In this document: one piece after another, positions 21,306 to 32,159 of the stretch
Position numbering within the stretch: the first letter of the stretch is position 1
Layout of the letters: every line of letters begins with the position of its first letter
Assembly (NCBI GenBank): GCA_021234155.1
Contig: JAJEKV010000047.1
Span: 3,028,494-3,092,493 of the forward strand
Length of the DNA: 64,000 nt
Origin: Isoetes taiwanensis
Taxonomy: Eukaryota; Streptophyta; Lycopodiopsida; Isoetales; Isoetaceae
Direction: 5' to 3'
Translations under genes and position numbers: made by a program
The notes under the pieces: generated by a model
What the model saw: only the letters and a program-made list of their open reading frames with translations
What the model was told of the DNA's origin: nothing
Databases searched by the model: none

Positions 21306-22835
21306 ATGGAAGTGCTCGATTTTGGAGCATCTGGTGCCGCAGCTCGATCGGCCTGGAATTGCCTGATTTCTCCAAGGATTAAGAAGCGGCATCAAACTGG
21401 AAATTTGGCATTTATGCTACCAGCGCCTCCGTTGAAGAGCTTCGGCATCAGATCTCTGCAACCCAATAAAATCAGGGCACAGAATTCTGCAGCCAGATCC
21501 AAATCCGGCACTGCTTCAGGCCGCGGGAGAAGGGAAAAGATTCAACAGGCTCCAAAACGAAGACTGAAAAGGAATTGGAGGGAAATTCAGGGCGCAAATG
21601 AATGGGAAGGTATGCTAGATCCTCTGGATATAGATTTAAAATCCGAATTAATCAGGTATGGAGAATTTGCGCAAGCTTGCTTTGATGGGTTTGACAGAGA
21701 TCCGCATTCAAGGTACTGCGGAAGCTGCAAATACACAAAGGATACATTATTGGGGGCAGTTGGATTGCCGGAATCAGGTTACGAAGTGACAAAATTTTTA
21801 TATGCGACATCAGAAGGGTCGCCACTGGATGTATTTGGCAGATCGGATTCGGCAAGTCCGTGGAGCAAGGATGTAAATTGGATGGGATTTATAGCAGTAG
21901 CAACGTCTGAGAAAGAAATTGAAAGGATAGGAAGAAGGGATATTCTGATAGCTTGGAGAGGCACAGTTTTATCGCTAGAATGGGTCCAAAACCTGAAGGA
22001 TTATTTACAGCCCACCGGATTACACCATAGCCACAAGAATGTGAAGGCCGAGAGCGGATTTCTCAATGTTTATACATTTAGAAAGAAACAGAGCAAATTC
22101 TGCAGCCAAAGTGCAAGGGATCAGCTTCTGTCAGAAATCAGAAGATTGGTCGAGAAATACAGGGGAGAAAAATTAAGCATAACACTGACAGGGCATGGAT
22201 TAGGAGGCGCATTGGCGCTGTTAAGTGCTTCCGACATAGCCGAGCAAGGATTAAACTCTTTGAGGCCAAATCTAAGCTCGGATTTGTTGGAGCAAGACAG
22301 AGTAATTCCGGTAACGGTTTTTTCGTTTGGAGCCCCAAGGCTCGGAAATGAGGAATTTAAATATTGCTGCACAGACCTAGGGGTTAAAACCTTGAGGGTT
22401 GCAAATACAAAGGATTCGGTGCCTAAGTTGCCAGGTGTGATTTTTAATGAAGGTTTCAAATATATGAGGAAGCTGGTTGATAGACTCCCATGGACTTATT
22501 CCCATGTCGGGACCATGCTTGCTCTCGATAGCTCCAAATCTCCATACCTCAGAGACACTGTCGATCCCAGTTGCCACCACAACCTCGAGGCTTACCTCCA
22601 TCTCATCGATGGATATCAAGGTCCCAATTTCGACTTCCAGTCTAGCACTAATCGCGATCCTGCTCTTGTTAATAAGGCCAGCAACTTCCTCAAAGATGAG
22701 TGTGCTATTCCTCCCTTCTGGTGGAAGGAACAACACAAAGGCAGATGGGTTCAACCTAAAAGAGAGGTTGATGTTGATGAGGGTTTTCTTTTTCCTTGTT
22801 TCCATATATCAAATGGACCATATATTATTATGTGA
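21306..22835 (+). CDS. Phospholipase A1-Igamma-like class-3 lipase with Ser-to-Gly nucleophile
   Basis: An intact, intronless 509-residue protein. Residues 1-95 are rich in Ser, Arg and Ala, as in a chloroplast transit peptide. The conserved start of plant PLA1-I enzymes follows (NEWEGMLDPLD, RYGEFAQACFDGF). The fold includes IAWRGTV and the nucleophile elbow at 296-301. That elbow reads GHGLGG where the family has GHSLGG: codon GGA at 22,197-22,199 gives Gly298. The other triad candidates remain: Asp370 in NTKDSVPKLPG and His425 in CHHNLEAYLH. Family members hydrolyse the sn-1 ester of plastid glycerolipids. Without the serine, hydrolysis is unlikely; a binding or regulatory role, or early pseudogenisation, is possible. 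Length and all other blocks look normal. Confidence 0.9.
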   Translation: MEVLDFGASGAAARSAWNCLISPRIKKRHQTGNLAFMLPAPPLKSFGIRSLQPNKIRAQNSAARSKSGTASGRGRREKIQQAPKRRLKRNWREIQGANEWEGMLDPLDIDLKSELIRYGEFAQACFDGFDRDPHSRYCGSCKYTKDTLLGAVGLPESGYEVTKFLYATSEGSPLDVFGRSDSASPWSKDVNWMGFIAVATSEKEIERIGRRDILIAWRGTVLSLEWVQNLKDYLQPTGLHHSHKNVKAESGFLNVYTFRKKQSKFCSQSARDQLLSEIRRLVEKYRGEKLSITLTGHGLGGALALLSASDIAEQGLNSLRPNLSSDLLEQDRVIPVTVFSFGAPRLGNEEFKYCCTDLGVKTLRVANTKDSVPKLPGVIFNEGFKYMRKLVDRLPWTYSHVGTMLALDSSKSPYLRDTVDPSCHHNLEAYLHLIDGYQGPNFDFQSSTNRDPALVNKASNFLKDECAIPPFWWKEQHKGRWVQPKREVDVDEGFLFPCFHISNGPYIIM

Positions 22836-22929
22836 ATGAACACTACCATATTTCTACCTGAACATTGTGTATATACAAGAAGAAACCTTAACAAACCTTA
22901 TGTGCATATCAGAATGATGTGCATAGTAA

Positions 22930-23041
22930 CCTCCTGGGTGGAGGAGTGGTAAACCCACGGGTGTTGCCATGAGTGGCGGCAGCTGCAAATGGCATTGCCA
23001 TATGTGGGTTTACTTACGATTGACATCGGACACCCAGGAGG
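22930..23041. repeat. 112-bp imperfect hairpin downstream of the lipase
   Basis: CCTCCTGGGTG and CACCCAGGAGG form the ends. Nested inside are GTAAACCCAC/GTGGGTTTAC and TTGCCAT/ATGGCA pairings. It starts about 95 bases after the lipase stop codon and may lie in its 3' untranslated region. It could be a small MITE or a transcribed hairpin. Confidence 0.55.
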
Positions 23042-23530
23042 CTACAATATGTGATCCATAGAGTCTAAAATCCCGTCAACGGATCAATCAAACATAGCCA
23101 TTTGAACAACACAGAGTAATTTTCAAGAATTTCAAGGTCCCAGTGGGTTAGAAAAATATCTAGATTGGCAACAAACAAATAAAACCACACTTGACAACCA
23201 TTCTTGAATACCAGTCATCTTTGGTTGGTCTCTGTGGATGGTAAACGTTAAATTTCATAGTACCTAATTGAATATAGGTATGCACAACTGAATCCTAATG
23301 TTTGCCAATAAGAGTAGAACTTAATAAAACAGAGGTGCATCCTAGAACAAAACATCTAGTATTACTTGTGTGGTTCAAGTCTTCATGCTCAAATTCTTAT
23401 GACTAACATTTGCTTGTTGATGATTTCTTGCACCAAATTTCTATACTTTATCTTTAACCGACTACACCTTAAATCGCCACTTTATGGGTTCATTCTTTTT
23501 CCCCCTTGTTATACTCTCAAAAAGGATGAA
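23042..23530. other. Intergenic, nothing recognised
   Basis: AT-rich sequence with no coding signal, ending at the second copy of the 470-bp repeat. Confidence 0.45.
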
Positions 23531-23999
23531 TATGTCACTAGATCGATCTCTCCTTTAATTATCATATACTCTATTGGCTCATGGTATGTGGCTGCCTCGA
23601 TTCCTACATTCAATGTCCATTCCTGATGATATATTAGAATATTTGTTATTCTATTAGTATAGATGTCAATTTATGATGTGGATTTGGGGCTTTCGTAGCC
23701 ACATATGATGCTGGCTATCATATGTGGCCATATCTATGCCATCTCAACCTAGTATGCTTTGAGAACAGTGGTCAGCTTCTTGTATGGTCCTATTTATTTG
23801 AATTATAAAATACCAAAAAGCTCTAAGGCTAAATTGAAGAATTCAAACATTGCTACACAGACTTTGGACTGCAATTTTAAGGGTTGAAAAATATAATAGA
23901 CCTGTCTAAATTGTAAGGTTTGCTTCAAATATAGGTGGAAGTTAAAATTAAAACCATGGACCTATTCCCGTATTGGAATTCCTCCGAACAACTCAAAGT
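23531..23999 (+). repeat. 470-bp dispersed direct repeat, copy 2
   Basis: Aligns with 13,404-13,873. Copy 2 has ACATATGATG near 23,700 where copy 1 has a different short segment. Unrelated sequence follows both copies. Confidence 0.75.
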
Positions 24000-24779
24000 C
24001 GTTTACAAGCATATGCTAGATGAGCTCTATATTGCATTAAGGATTGTGATATTGTGAATGGACTACAAACGATGATATTGCAATCCACCCCCCTCTCGAT
24101 TTGTGAAATTAGCTTAATTGCTTATAGTAGATGCATTATATAAAGTAATAGGGAATTTGACACCATACTATTAGAATTCTATATTAGTCCCTGTAAGAAA
24201 TCATTGCAACTTCATGGGAAAGAATGAATAGAATAGAATAGTAGAATGGATAGGTGGTTCTAGACATCTAAGCTATGAGGTCGAAATGAATTATCATATG
24301 TTAATTATTATATGTTCATTAAGGTCGAGAGGTTCAAGATGGCAATTTCTTATTTTAGGAACGATTCGAAGAAATTGCTAACATGCTACAACATTTTTAT
24401 CCACGTCTTGCTAACGTAGAGATTCAAGTCTTCGATTTATATGTGGTAGATACATTGCTTCTAAAATATTTCTCTCTCTCTCTCTCATGGTAACACCACA
24501 TAATTTCATCTAGTCTAATGATATGAATTGAATTGAATTGAATGATTTTATCATCCAGGGAGACCAATCAGCCTATAGGATGTAAAGAAGAAGCACAACA
24601 GTCGTGCATTATTGTTTGGATTAAAAAAAACCCTGCTCCGAAGGGTTTTCGAGGGAAAAACCTTAGCAATAATAAGAATGCTGATAAACTATACAAATAT
24701 ACATCATGAGACATTATGGTGCCCACATATCCATCACCTCTGAAAGATATGATCCCAGCAAGCGAACTGAAGCTATGCT
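24000..24779. other. Intergenic, nothing recognised
   Basis: No gene. A short (TC)n run lies at about 24,472-24,486, and a small hairpin next to an A run (AAAAAAAACCCTGCTCCG...GGGTT) at about 24,625-24,650. Confidence 0.4.
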
Positions 24780-25030
24780 TAATACCACATGCAGTGGCTG
24801 GTTGGGCCTGACCAACTCAGAGTAGCGTGCCCGGATGTGATCATAATTGGACAACTCGGAAGAGTGTGATATTCATCCTCAATGGCTCCCAATTGGCAGC
24901 ACTGACAAATCCTATCTTGGCATGTCTGCCCAATCCATCTGTCTGTCTCAATTCTGAGGCGGTGCACATCTATGAGAATTGAAGCGATGAATCTGCATTT
25001 TTTCATGGGCAAATGGGCACACACGTACCA
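24780..25030 (-). pseudogene. LINE reverse-transcriptase C-terminal relic (zinc segment)
   Basis: The minus strand reads HRLRIETDRWIGQ then RICQCCQLGAIEDEYHTLPSCP. This matches the conserved plant LINE end (H.L.IETGRW...R.C..C....EDE.H....CP). The frame stops at 24,779. Open stretches up to about 25,590 on the same strand may be upstream parts of the same element. Confidence 0.65.
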
Positions 25031-25489
25031 TTATGGGCCCCGTTCTAGTCCAGGTTTATGTGGTGCTGGTAATGTAGTGTCTTGACCTGTTGAAGGGCAC
25101 TGACATCTCAAAGCTTGTTGAGGAAGCAAGTGTCAAGGTACTGCCTCAAGCTATAGCGATCCTCTTCTGTTTGCACTTGTATACATCTGTGCTCCTGCAC
25201 ATCTATCTGGCTAGACACAGAGCCCTCTTTTCCTTCCAGCAGGCTTTGAGGCATTGCGGTCCCATTGCTACAATGTAAGCTAAGTTATAGAGACGAGCAT
25301 CATCCATACTGACCACCTTCTGAAAGTAGACGATGTGGCGATCAAGGACTGCTCTCTGAAGAGGCAAGAAACATGTCTCCTGTAGCAAAATTGGATATGG
25401 GATCATGGATTCATTCCCAGTGCCTGTGCTTGAAAGGTTTTCTGCACCTGTTCCAAGTCATTCCAGGTGGCAAGGAACACCATCGGACC

Positions 25490-26012
25490 CCAAAAGAATT
25501 TTGGGTGCGTATTTTTGTATGCCTTTGTTGTATAAATACGTATCTGAAGGAATTTTTTTTGTATACATTCGTTGTACAAAATATATATTAGCATATATGG
25601 AAGGAATTATGAGCGTGTTTTTTTTGCCGTATAAAATGCATATCAGTATGTATCAAAAGGAACTCTGAGTGCATATTTTTATATGCATTCATCATATAAA
25701 ATGCGTGTTAGTAAGTATCAGAAGGAATTTTGAGGACATATTTTTGTACGCATAAGGGGTGTTATAAATATAAAAGAATTTTGAGTGCATAGTTTTATGT
25801 GCATTTGTTGTATAAATACATATATGAAGGAATTCTTTTTATATATATTCGTTGACATTTTAGTACGTACAAAAAGAATTATGAGCGTATATTTTTTGTC
25901 ATATAAAATACATATTAGCATGTATCAGAAGGAATTCTAAGTGCATATTATTATATAAATTCGTGTATAAAATATGTATTAGTGCATATCAGAAGGAATT
26001 TTGAGTCTATAT
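25490..26012 (+). repeat. Diverged tandem repeat, ~65-75 bp units, ~285-bp higher order
   Basis: Roughly eight units begin with GGAATT(T/C)TGAG(T/C)GCATA and end with ATATTAGTATGTATCAGAA-like sequence. The pattern ...TAAATACGTAT.TGAAGGAATT at about 25,530 recurs near 25,815, suggesting a higher-order unit of about 285 bases. Frames across it are low-complexity artefacts. Confidence 0.65.
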
Positions 26013-26133
26013 CTAAACATATATAAAGCAGTTGGGTTTTTTGTTTGAACCTAATATTTTTTCGCAAGAAAAAGATGTGAGCATGCCACCTGTCCTTGAA
26101 AAAAAAAAGCATAAATGAAAATTAAATAAATAA

Positions 26134-27442
26134 TGGCGACAGGCTTTCTTGCTTCCGAAGCAATCCCCTGCTCTACTCTATGCATTTGCCGGAGACTTTG
26201 TAGCGGCAATGGCAAATCCGTCTCGGTTATGCCATTTAAGCAGCCAGTATCAGGCTCCGCCTTCCATTTCTTCCTTCTTCAGGCTCGCGCAGAGTAATTC
26301 CTCAGCCGGATGGTGTTTCTTCCAAAGGAGCTAAAAAGGGCTATAGCAAATGGACGCCCGGTGGCACCATTCTTGAAGAAGAAGAACAGCAGCCTAATGC
26401 AAAGAAAAGGCAGTTTGGTAAATGGTGCATGTGTGGCATAAGTTTTCTAGTCTGTTTCTTGCTCTTCATCTTCGGGGCCATGATCTTCTGGCTCGTCTGC
26501 CGGCCCCATACTCCCAAACTCTCTGTCAAGGTTTGCGTTTTTCTTCAAATTCTTGCACTTTTTCGTCAATTCTGTCTGTTTCCCCTGTTCTGACCTAAAA
26601 AATATCAATCTTCATCAAGCTCTGATTCTTTTTACCTTTTAGCTGCATCATGCACTTCCTTCCTAGTTCCAATGATTAAAGTGCTTAAACTGACAAAACT
26701 ATGTGGAATCAACAGAATGTGCTTTACGAGTACTAGTTGTTTGGTTATCACGTTTCTCAAGGGGCTTTTTTCTAAGTTATTGCATAGAAAGCTCTACTTA
26801 AACAAAATTTGTTTTCAATTCGTGCAGGATATCCAATTTCACGAATTTTCTGTCGTTCCTGGGACCAACGATGGCGTTCCGACAAGAGTTTTTACTTCCA
26901 ATTGCTACTTTGGGCTTCATGTCGCTGCCACAGATGTGGCACTCCTCTCCAAATCGGAACAGGCAATGTAAGATGTCTATATCCAGCCTTAATTTCACAT
27001 CTTACCTAACATATATACCACTTGGAATCATATGATCTCTGTAGTTTTTGCTAGACCCAAATCTTTTATTATAATTCTGCCAATGCCATGATTGTTGGGC
27101 ATGTACTGACAAACTGCATTTTGCATTATTCTTCTGCCATCATTTCAGCTATCAAAATTTTATCAGCAAAAGGGGAGCAAGAAAATCGTATCAGTGAATG
27201 TAGCAGCAAAGAGAGTACCATTATATGGGGCAGGACCAAGCATGCAGAGCATAACAGATGTAGGAGGCATAGTTCCATTGACTGTAGGAGGGATCATGCA
27301 ATTAAGAGCCTATGTGTTCTACAAATTATTCAAACCAAAATACAGAAACTATTCCAGCTGTGATGTGGGCCTAGACTCCAGTGGAACAAACTTTTTGAAA
27401 GTACATAACCGGAATTGCAGCTACACAATTGACCATAATTGA
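26134..27442 (+). pseudogene. LEA_2-family membrane protein gene, decayed
   Basis: Three exon blocks. Block 1 (to 26,530) encodes a Pro/Ser-rich N-terminus, a PNAKKRQFGKW stretch and a transmembrane helix (FLVCFLLFIFGAMIFWLV). Block 2 (26,828-26,970) encodes FHEFSVVPGTN...YFGLHVAATDVALL. Block 3 (27,149-27,442) encodes FYQQKGSKKIVSVNVAAKRV, PLYGAGPSM, and a C-terminus with KLFKPKYRN and NCSYT. This matches plant LEA hydroxyproline-rich (LEA_2) proteins. Block 1 shows frame changes. Block 2 lacks the strand between TSNC and YFGLHV and shifts frame before IGTGNV. Block 3 is intact. The cellular role of the family is poorly defined. Confidence 0.7.
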
Positions 27443-27659
27443 TGAGAAATAAATGAGAAATCACCACAGAAGCCACTGCAAGGATGAAACAAGCCTGAAA
27501 ACAGGTGAATATTTGAGGCAAATCTGCTTTTTGATCTTTAAAGGCACAACAACAGCTGTAGATCTGTATTCAATAGGCCAAAATGATCATATGGTTTTGG
27601 CGCTGTAGCAAGATGCATAGGTTATAGATCTGCTGCGGAATGCATGGCCAGATGGGAAA

Positions 27660-28591
27660 AGATTAGTAAACATACTTGCGCTGTTAGAGGAAGCTGGAAG
27701 AAAGAGGTAACTACTCTGCAGAAGAATCCGCAACCCAAAGTAATTACCTAAATAGCTTAGAATCTTCTTTCTTATGATTTAATCAGGAGGATGATCATAT
27801 AGTAGATATGGTGGAACTTTTGGGAACAAAGAAATGGGCTGCATCGGAAAACAGTGCCGAGAAAGGTACGACGAGCATTACACAGTTTTAAATCTGTACT
27901 ATATGGCCCATCTTTTATATTCAAGACGGTAACTAACAGTAATCTGGGTAATATGCAGATGGTTTAATCATTTGGATCCCAAGATCAAGAAAGGTGCATG
28001 GACATTTAACGAAGAGAAGAAACTATTTGCTACGCATCGACTGCATGGCAATAAATGGACAGCCATAGCTAAACTTATTCCGGGAAGGTATGTTTTAAAT
28101 CCTTTTAAATCCTTATTCGATTGATACCACAAGGTTATCTAAATGTACATAAAAAAACGGCAGATTTTAGAGCAAATATTGTTCAGATTTAACAATGCCA
28201 TAGATAATGGATTGAGCTTAAACACGGTTTACAGGTCAGAGAGCAGCATCAAATATCCAGGGATTTGACCCTGTTTAAACTCTGCTATGGCAGATCCAAC
28301 TCTGCTTTGCTGCATCTTTCGTTGTAGTGAGAGTCTTCTGTACAACCAGTTTCTGGTTCGGCTCCGCAGAGGAGAAACCCAAGCTTGGATACATCTGTGG
28401 CTGATATCAACAAAACTGTAGTGTCAATGAGTTTGGACATGCCAGGACAAGCTTTTGCACCACAGCATTTTCCTGGTTCTGCCTCCCAGAGGGGAAGCTC
28501 CAGCATGGATAGACGCTCAGCTGATGGGAGAGAACAAATGAAGGTCGGCACACACGATTTACGAGACGAGGGTAAGTGTTCTTGCTACTGA
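27660..28591 (+). pseudogene. R2R3-MYB gene relic
   Basis: The R2 exon (about 27,784-27,865) gives QEDDHIVDMVELLGTKKWA and then, after a frame change, IGKQCRER. The usual ten or so residues of the recognition helix between them are missing. The R3 exon (27,959-28,087) is clean: WFNHLDPKIKKGAWTFNEEK...GNKWTAIAKLIPGR, with correct splice sites on both sides. A short piece (SESSIK) follows near 28,235, then a 3' frame at 28,385-28,591. The GKQCRERW...IKK signature is typical of MYB98/MYB3R-like factors. DNA binding by R2 would be lost. Confidence 0.75.
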
Positions 28592-28599
28592 ACTAGAAT

Positions 28600-30699
28600 G
28601 TCTGGATGCCACCCTTCCCCAAGGTCACCCAAGCTGGGAATTTGTTCTGCCCAGTTTGGAAAGGCAACAACCTTTTAGACATGACTTCTGATATTTAGAC
28701 AAGTCGAAGATTTAGGTAAAAAGTACAAATTTTGTTTGAATGACCTCCCTCCCATAGTTCTATGGGACTTTATTGGGACTTTATTGGGTTCCTTCTGTAT
28801 GCAGTGCTAATGTTGTAAAGGCAGGTTAAAGGTAGTTTGCGCTTAAGACGTGAGGCCAATACCAGTTTTTGGTGCAGCACATGTTGAACTTTGCAGACAG
28901 TCAAGTTTTATTTTCCAACACCTTATCTTTTTGCAAGCAATTTGACAGCCAGATGACGGGAATGACCTTCAGTGCCATGCTCAGTTACATCACTTCAGAA
29001 CTTGGCACTCACTGGTGGCAAATAAAAACGGCATTATAAGTGGTGCATGTTAATTAGTATTTCTTGGCAAATAAGTTGACTGCAAACATTTTCTCCCTTT
29101 AACACAAATTTGGCCTGCTATCTCAGCCAGAGGGAGGCCTTGAATCCTGAGATCTGCCACAAACCTATTTTTAATCTGATACGCTTCGAGCTCTGCTGTT
29201 CCATTGAAGCAACGATGTATGATATGCTAGGAAAAAATTACGGTAACAAATGTTATTGCTGGCATAATGCCTTTTTTTTTTCTTTTTTAATTTTGGGTCT
29301 GTATCTGAGCAACAGATATGCTACATTTGGATGGGAGCCATGATAAAAATGTTTGGATCAGGGACTCATCACTAAGAAAATAGCGCATGTAAATGGACAT
29401 GTTTATGGACATCAAAACCCAAAAATCATGGAACTTTTTTCCATTATTTTTCAGATTCTTGCTCCAATAAGAGTTCTCCAGTAGATGCCCTCTCACCGCA
29501 ATTTAAGAGAATATGGAACGGCTGTTAGTACTGGGAACTGCACCTACTTTTGTCTCTAAGAACCATTGGGCATTCGAAAGTTTTAAGTGTAGTAGCTTAA
29601 GGGCCACAGACATGAATATTGGTTAAAGATGGCTTGGGTTGAACTGAGCTCTGTTGGTCGTTGGTGGCCTAAAGCTTCTGCACTGTTTGGTAGCCTTTGG
29701 CTAAATATGAGCCACCCATATTGAACAATGGACAGAAAATAACCTTTACAGGAGTTCTATATTGATATCATACAGGTGCGAGATTGGATTTCAGAGGCAT
29801 CTTCATGCATTACTTATTTTGGTAGAAAATTACAGCATAAAGTGATTTTCATGTACAAAGTGTTAAGTTTAAAGATACATATATATGCAAAGATACATAT
29901 CTTGTGCCCCAATCATGCTCTGCCCCATAAATGTGGTCTCATGTCAAATCTTGGTTCCTTTTCAAAACCCTATTGCTTCAATTGTGACCTCTGCCTAAAT
30001 TATGCCATTGGTGTTAATGTTGAAGGTCCCATTCGATCATCACCAGCAGACTAAGAATGTTAATGGTAAAATCCAACAATGGTAAAATCCAATGCATGAA
30101 ATTTTTGGAAAAACTAAAGTGATGTGCTAAACATCAATGCACTTAGTTGTCAACAATCATGATGTTGGTCTTGGCATTGCATTTTGCTCATAAAGTTCAA
30201 ATAACAAGTCGTCAAGGCACTAGGAATGACATCAATGCCATGTTTTATTGTTTTGGGTATTAATGTAAATTCTACAACTTCTCGTATCAGCAGAGGCCAA
30301 ATTTGATCTACCACGTTTGAAACATTTCCATACATTGAGCAGAGCAAATAATCGTGTTGGACAATATTGCATGACGGACCATCTCCATGATGCATATCAT
30401 AAATTTGTTCTTACCATATGGAAAGCTATTGGGTTAATGGGTTCATGTTTTATTCATATGCGTTTTGAATAACCATTTTGCATAGATATATTGGCAACTA
30501 TAGAGGTTAGAATTCCCCATGCTCAAACACAGTTCAATTTTTGTATGTTCGGAACTTAGATTCTTTTGATTTAATGCAAACATCTTTTGTAACGAGTCGT
30601 TATGGTCAATATTCTTCTATCGTAGGGGCACTGAACACAAGGCAACAAAATGCAAGTTCAAATTCTGCATGTTCTAGCATGTATAGACGAGTTGGGGAA
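28600..30699. other. Intergenic, nothing recognised
   Basis: No recognisable exon or repeat family. Short open frames are AT-driven. AAAGATACATAT repeats near 29,870-29,900 and AATGGTAAAATCCAA repeats near 30,062-30,092 are small local duplications. Confidence 0.4.
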
Positions 30700-30744
30700 G
30701 AGAAACGTTCGCGGCGGCCTTGGCCGCCGCGATAAGTTTCTTGT
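30700..30744. repeat. GC-rich mini hairpin, copy 2
   Basis: GAAACGTTCGCGGCGGCC and GGCCGCCGCGATAAGTTTC pair around TT. It is the best-preserved copy of the element at 1,449 (in inverted orientation) and is related to 56,717. Flanking sequence differs between copies. Confidence 0.65.
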
Positions 30745-30908
30745 TTTTGTAAGCATTTTACCATATAAAATACGTATCATCTCATTTTTTCAACTTTAGA
30801 AATAAAAAGTGAGTTGAAAACGAATTTTAGCATATCGCTTCGACTTACCTAAAAACCATCAAATTGTTTTGCTCTTTAAGACTGTTTGACAAGATTTTTG
30901 TTGATTGA

Positions 30909-31378
30909 GCACAAGAATCGCCTGAACCTGGGATGTCGTTATTCAATTATGCAAGTTTTGAAAAGTGGCTTCTTTCTATCCATAATCATTGTTGAAACTA
31001 CACTTTTGATGATGTTTCCTCTGTCTTCTTGTCGTAGCGTCTTTTAAATTACTACTCACTTTATTTTCCTACTGATTATTAGGTTTCTCATTTAGAATTA
31101 TCCTAAGAAGGTATAATTACTATTTCTACTCGAGGGACTCCTATTTTTTGTGGTCAATGTTGGGGACTTTATTTCCAACTCCCCCTACAATACAAGGTAG
31201 TTAGCTCAACCACTCAGGGCATTGCTTACATGCAATGACATATTATAAGCCCAATTTGCTTCTAGAAGCCGTGGCATATTACACTTTCTCCTCCTTAATA
31301 TGGCTAGTATATTAGCAGTTCGCAAAAATTGGAAGAACCTATCAAAAGCATTGACAAAATGCTACCAGGACACAGAAG
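30909..31378. repeat. Direct repeat L (LTR-like), copy 1
   Basis: Aligns in order with 31,663-32,118: a TATGCAAGTTTTGA(A/C)AAGTGG block, a CTCATTTAGAATTA block, a GTCAATGTT block, TCAGGGCATTG and TATCAAAAGCATTGACAAAATG. On the minus strand both contain TGTAATA(T/C)(G/C)CCACGG, reminiscent of the TGTAA...CCCC starts of some plant LTRs. LTR identity is inference. Confidence 0.6.
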
Positions 31379-31662
31379 TTAAAATGAAGAGAAAAGACAC
31401 ATGAACTAGAAGGTTTCATAATCACACCAGAAAATCAAGTAAAAGGTTGATTTTTAAATCAATCGTGAGGTTATGAGTCATGCATAACCTATTATTTCCA
31501 AGTTGATCAAACTTGAAATGATTTCTCATATGCAAGCCGTAACTCTCATTGACAGCAATTGCATGTTGAGACATATAAAGGACGGTTCCATCGCCTCACT
31601 AGACGAACCCCAATGAGGACTTTCATTTATTGGAAAGCTCTTAGTGTCCACTACCCTGACGT

Positions 31663-32118
31663 GCAAAAATCACCTGAATTTGAGGTGTCGTCATCCAGTC
31701 ATGCAAGTTTTGACAAGTGGCCTTTTCCTATGCTATTGTTTTCTAAAACTGCACTTTTGGTGAAGTTTCCTCTATTTTCTTGTCTTGACGTCATCTAAAG
31801 TTACCACTCACTTTATTGTCATACTAATTATTAAGATTCTCATTTAGAATTACCCTAAGAAAGAGTATAACCATATTTCTACTCAAGGAAAGAAAAGTCT
31901 CCCACTTTTCGTGGTCAATGTTAGGACTTTATTCCTAGCTCTCCTTACAACTCTTCCTACAAGGTCAGTTAGCTCAATTACTCAGGGCATTGTCCACACT
32001 CAATGATAGATTATAAGACCAGTCTGTTGCCAGGATCCGTGGGGTATTACACTTTCTCCAATCTAAAAACTTGGAAGCACCTATCAAAAGCATTGACAAA
32101 ATGATACCGAGAGCATCT
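31663..32118. repeat. Direct repeat L (LTR-like), copy 2
   Basis: Second copy of the repeat at 30,909-31,378. Only about 285 bases separate the two, too little for an LTR-retrotransposon interior, so a collapsed element or a simple tandem duplication fits better. Confidence 0.6.
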
Positions 32119-32159
32119 ACAACATTCTATAATATTATTATTTTAGCACTTGCAAAGGT

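Noticed and set aside
22477-22839. Open frames overlapping the lipase on the same and opposite strand
   Set aside because: They are shadows of the lipase coding sequence with no independent features.
13404-23999. The two 470-base repeats as LTRs of one element
   Set aside because: The 9.7 kb between them contain E(z) relics and a host-type lipase, not gag-pol, and no TG...CA ends were seen.
25403-25921. Overlapping frames on both strands near the tandem repeat
   Set aside because: Both strands are open only because of the low-complexity repeat; the peptides are repetitive and unlike known proteins.
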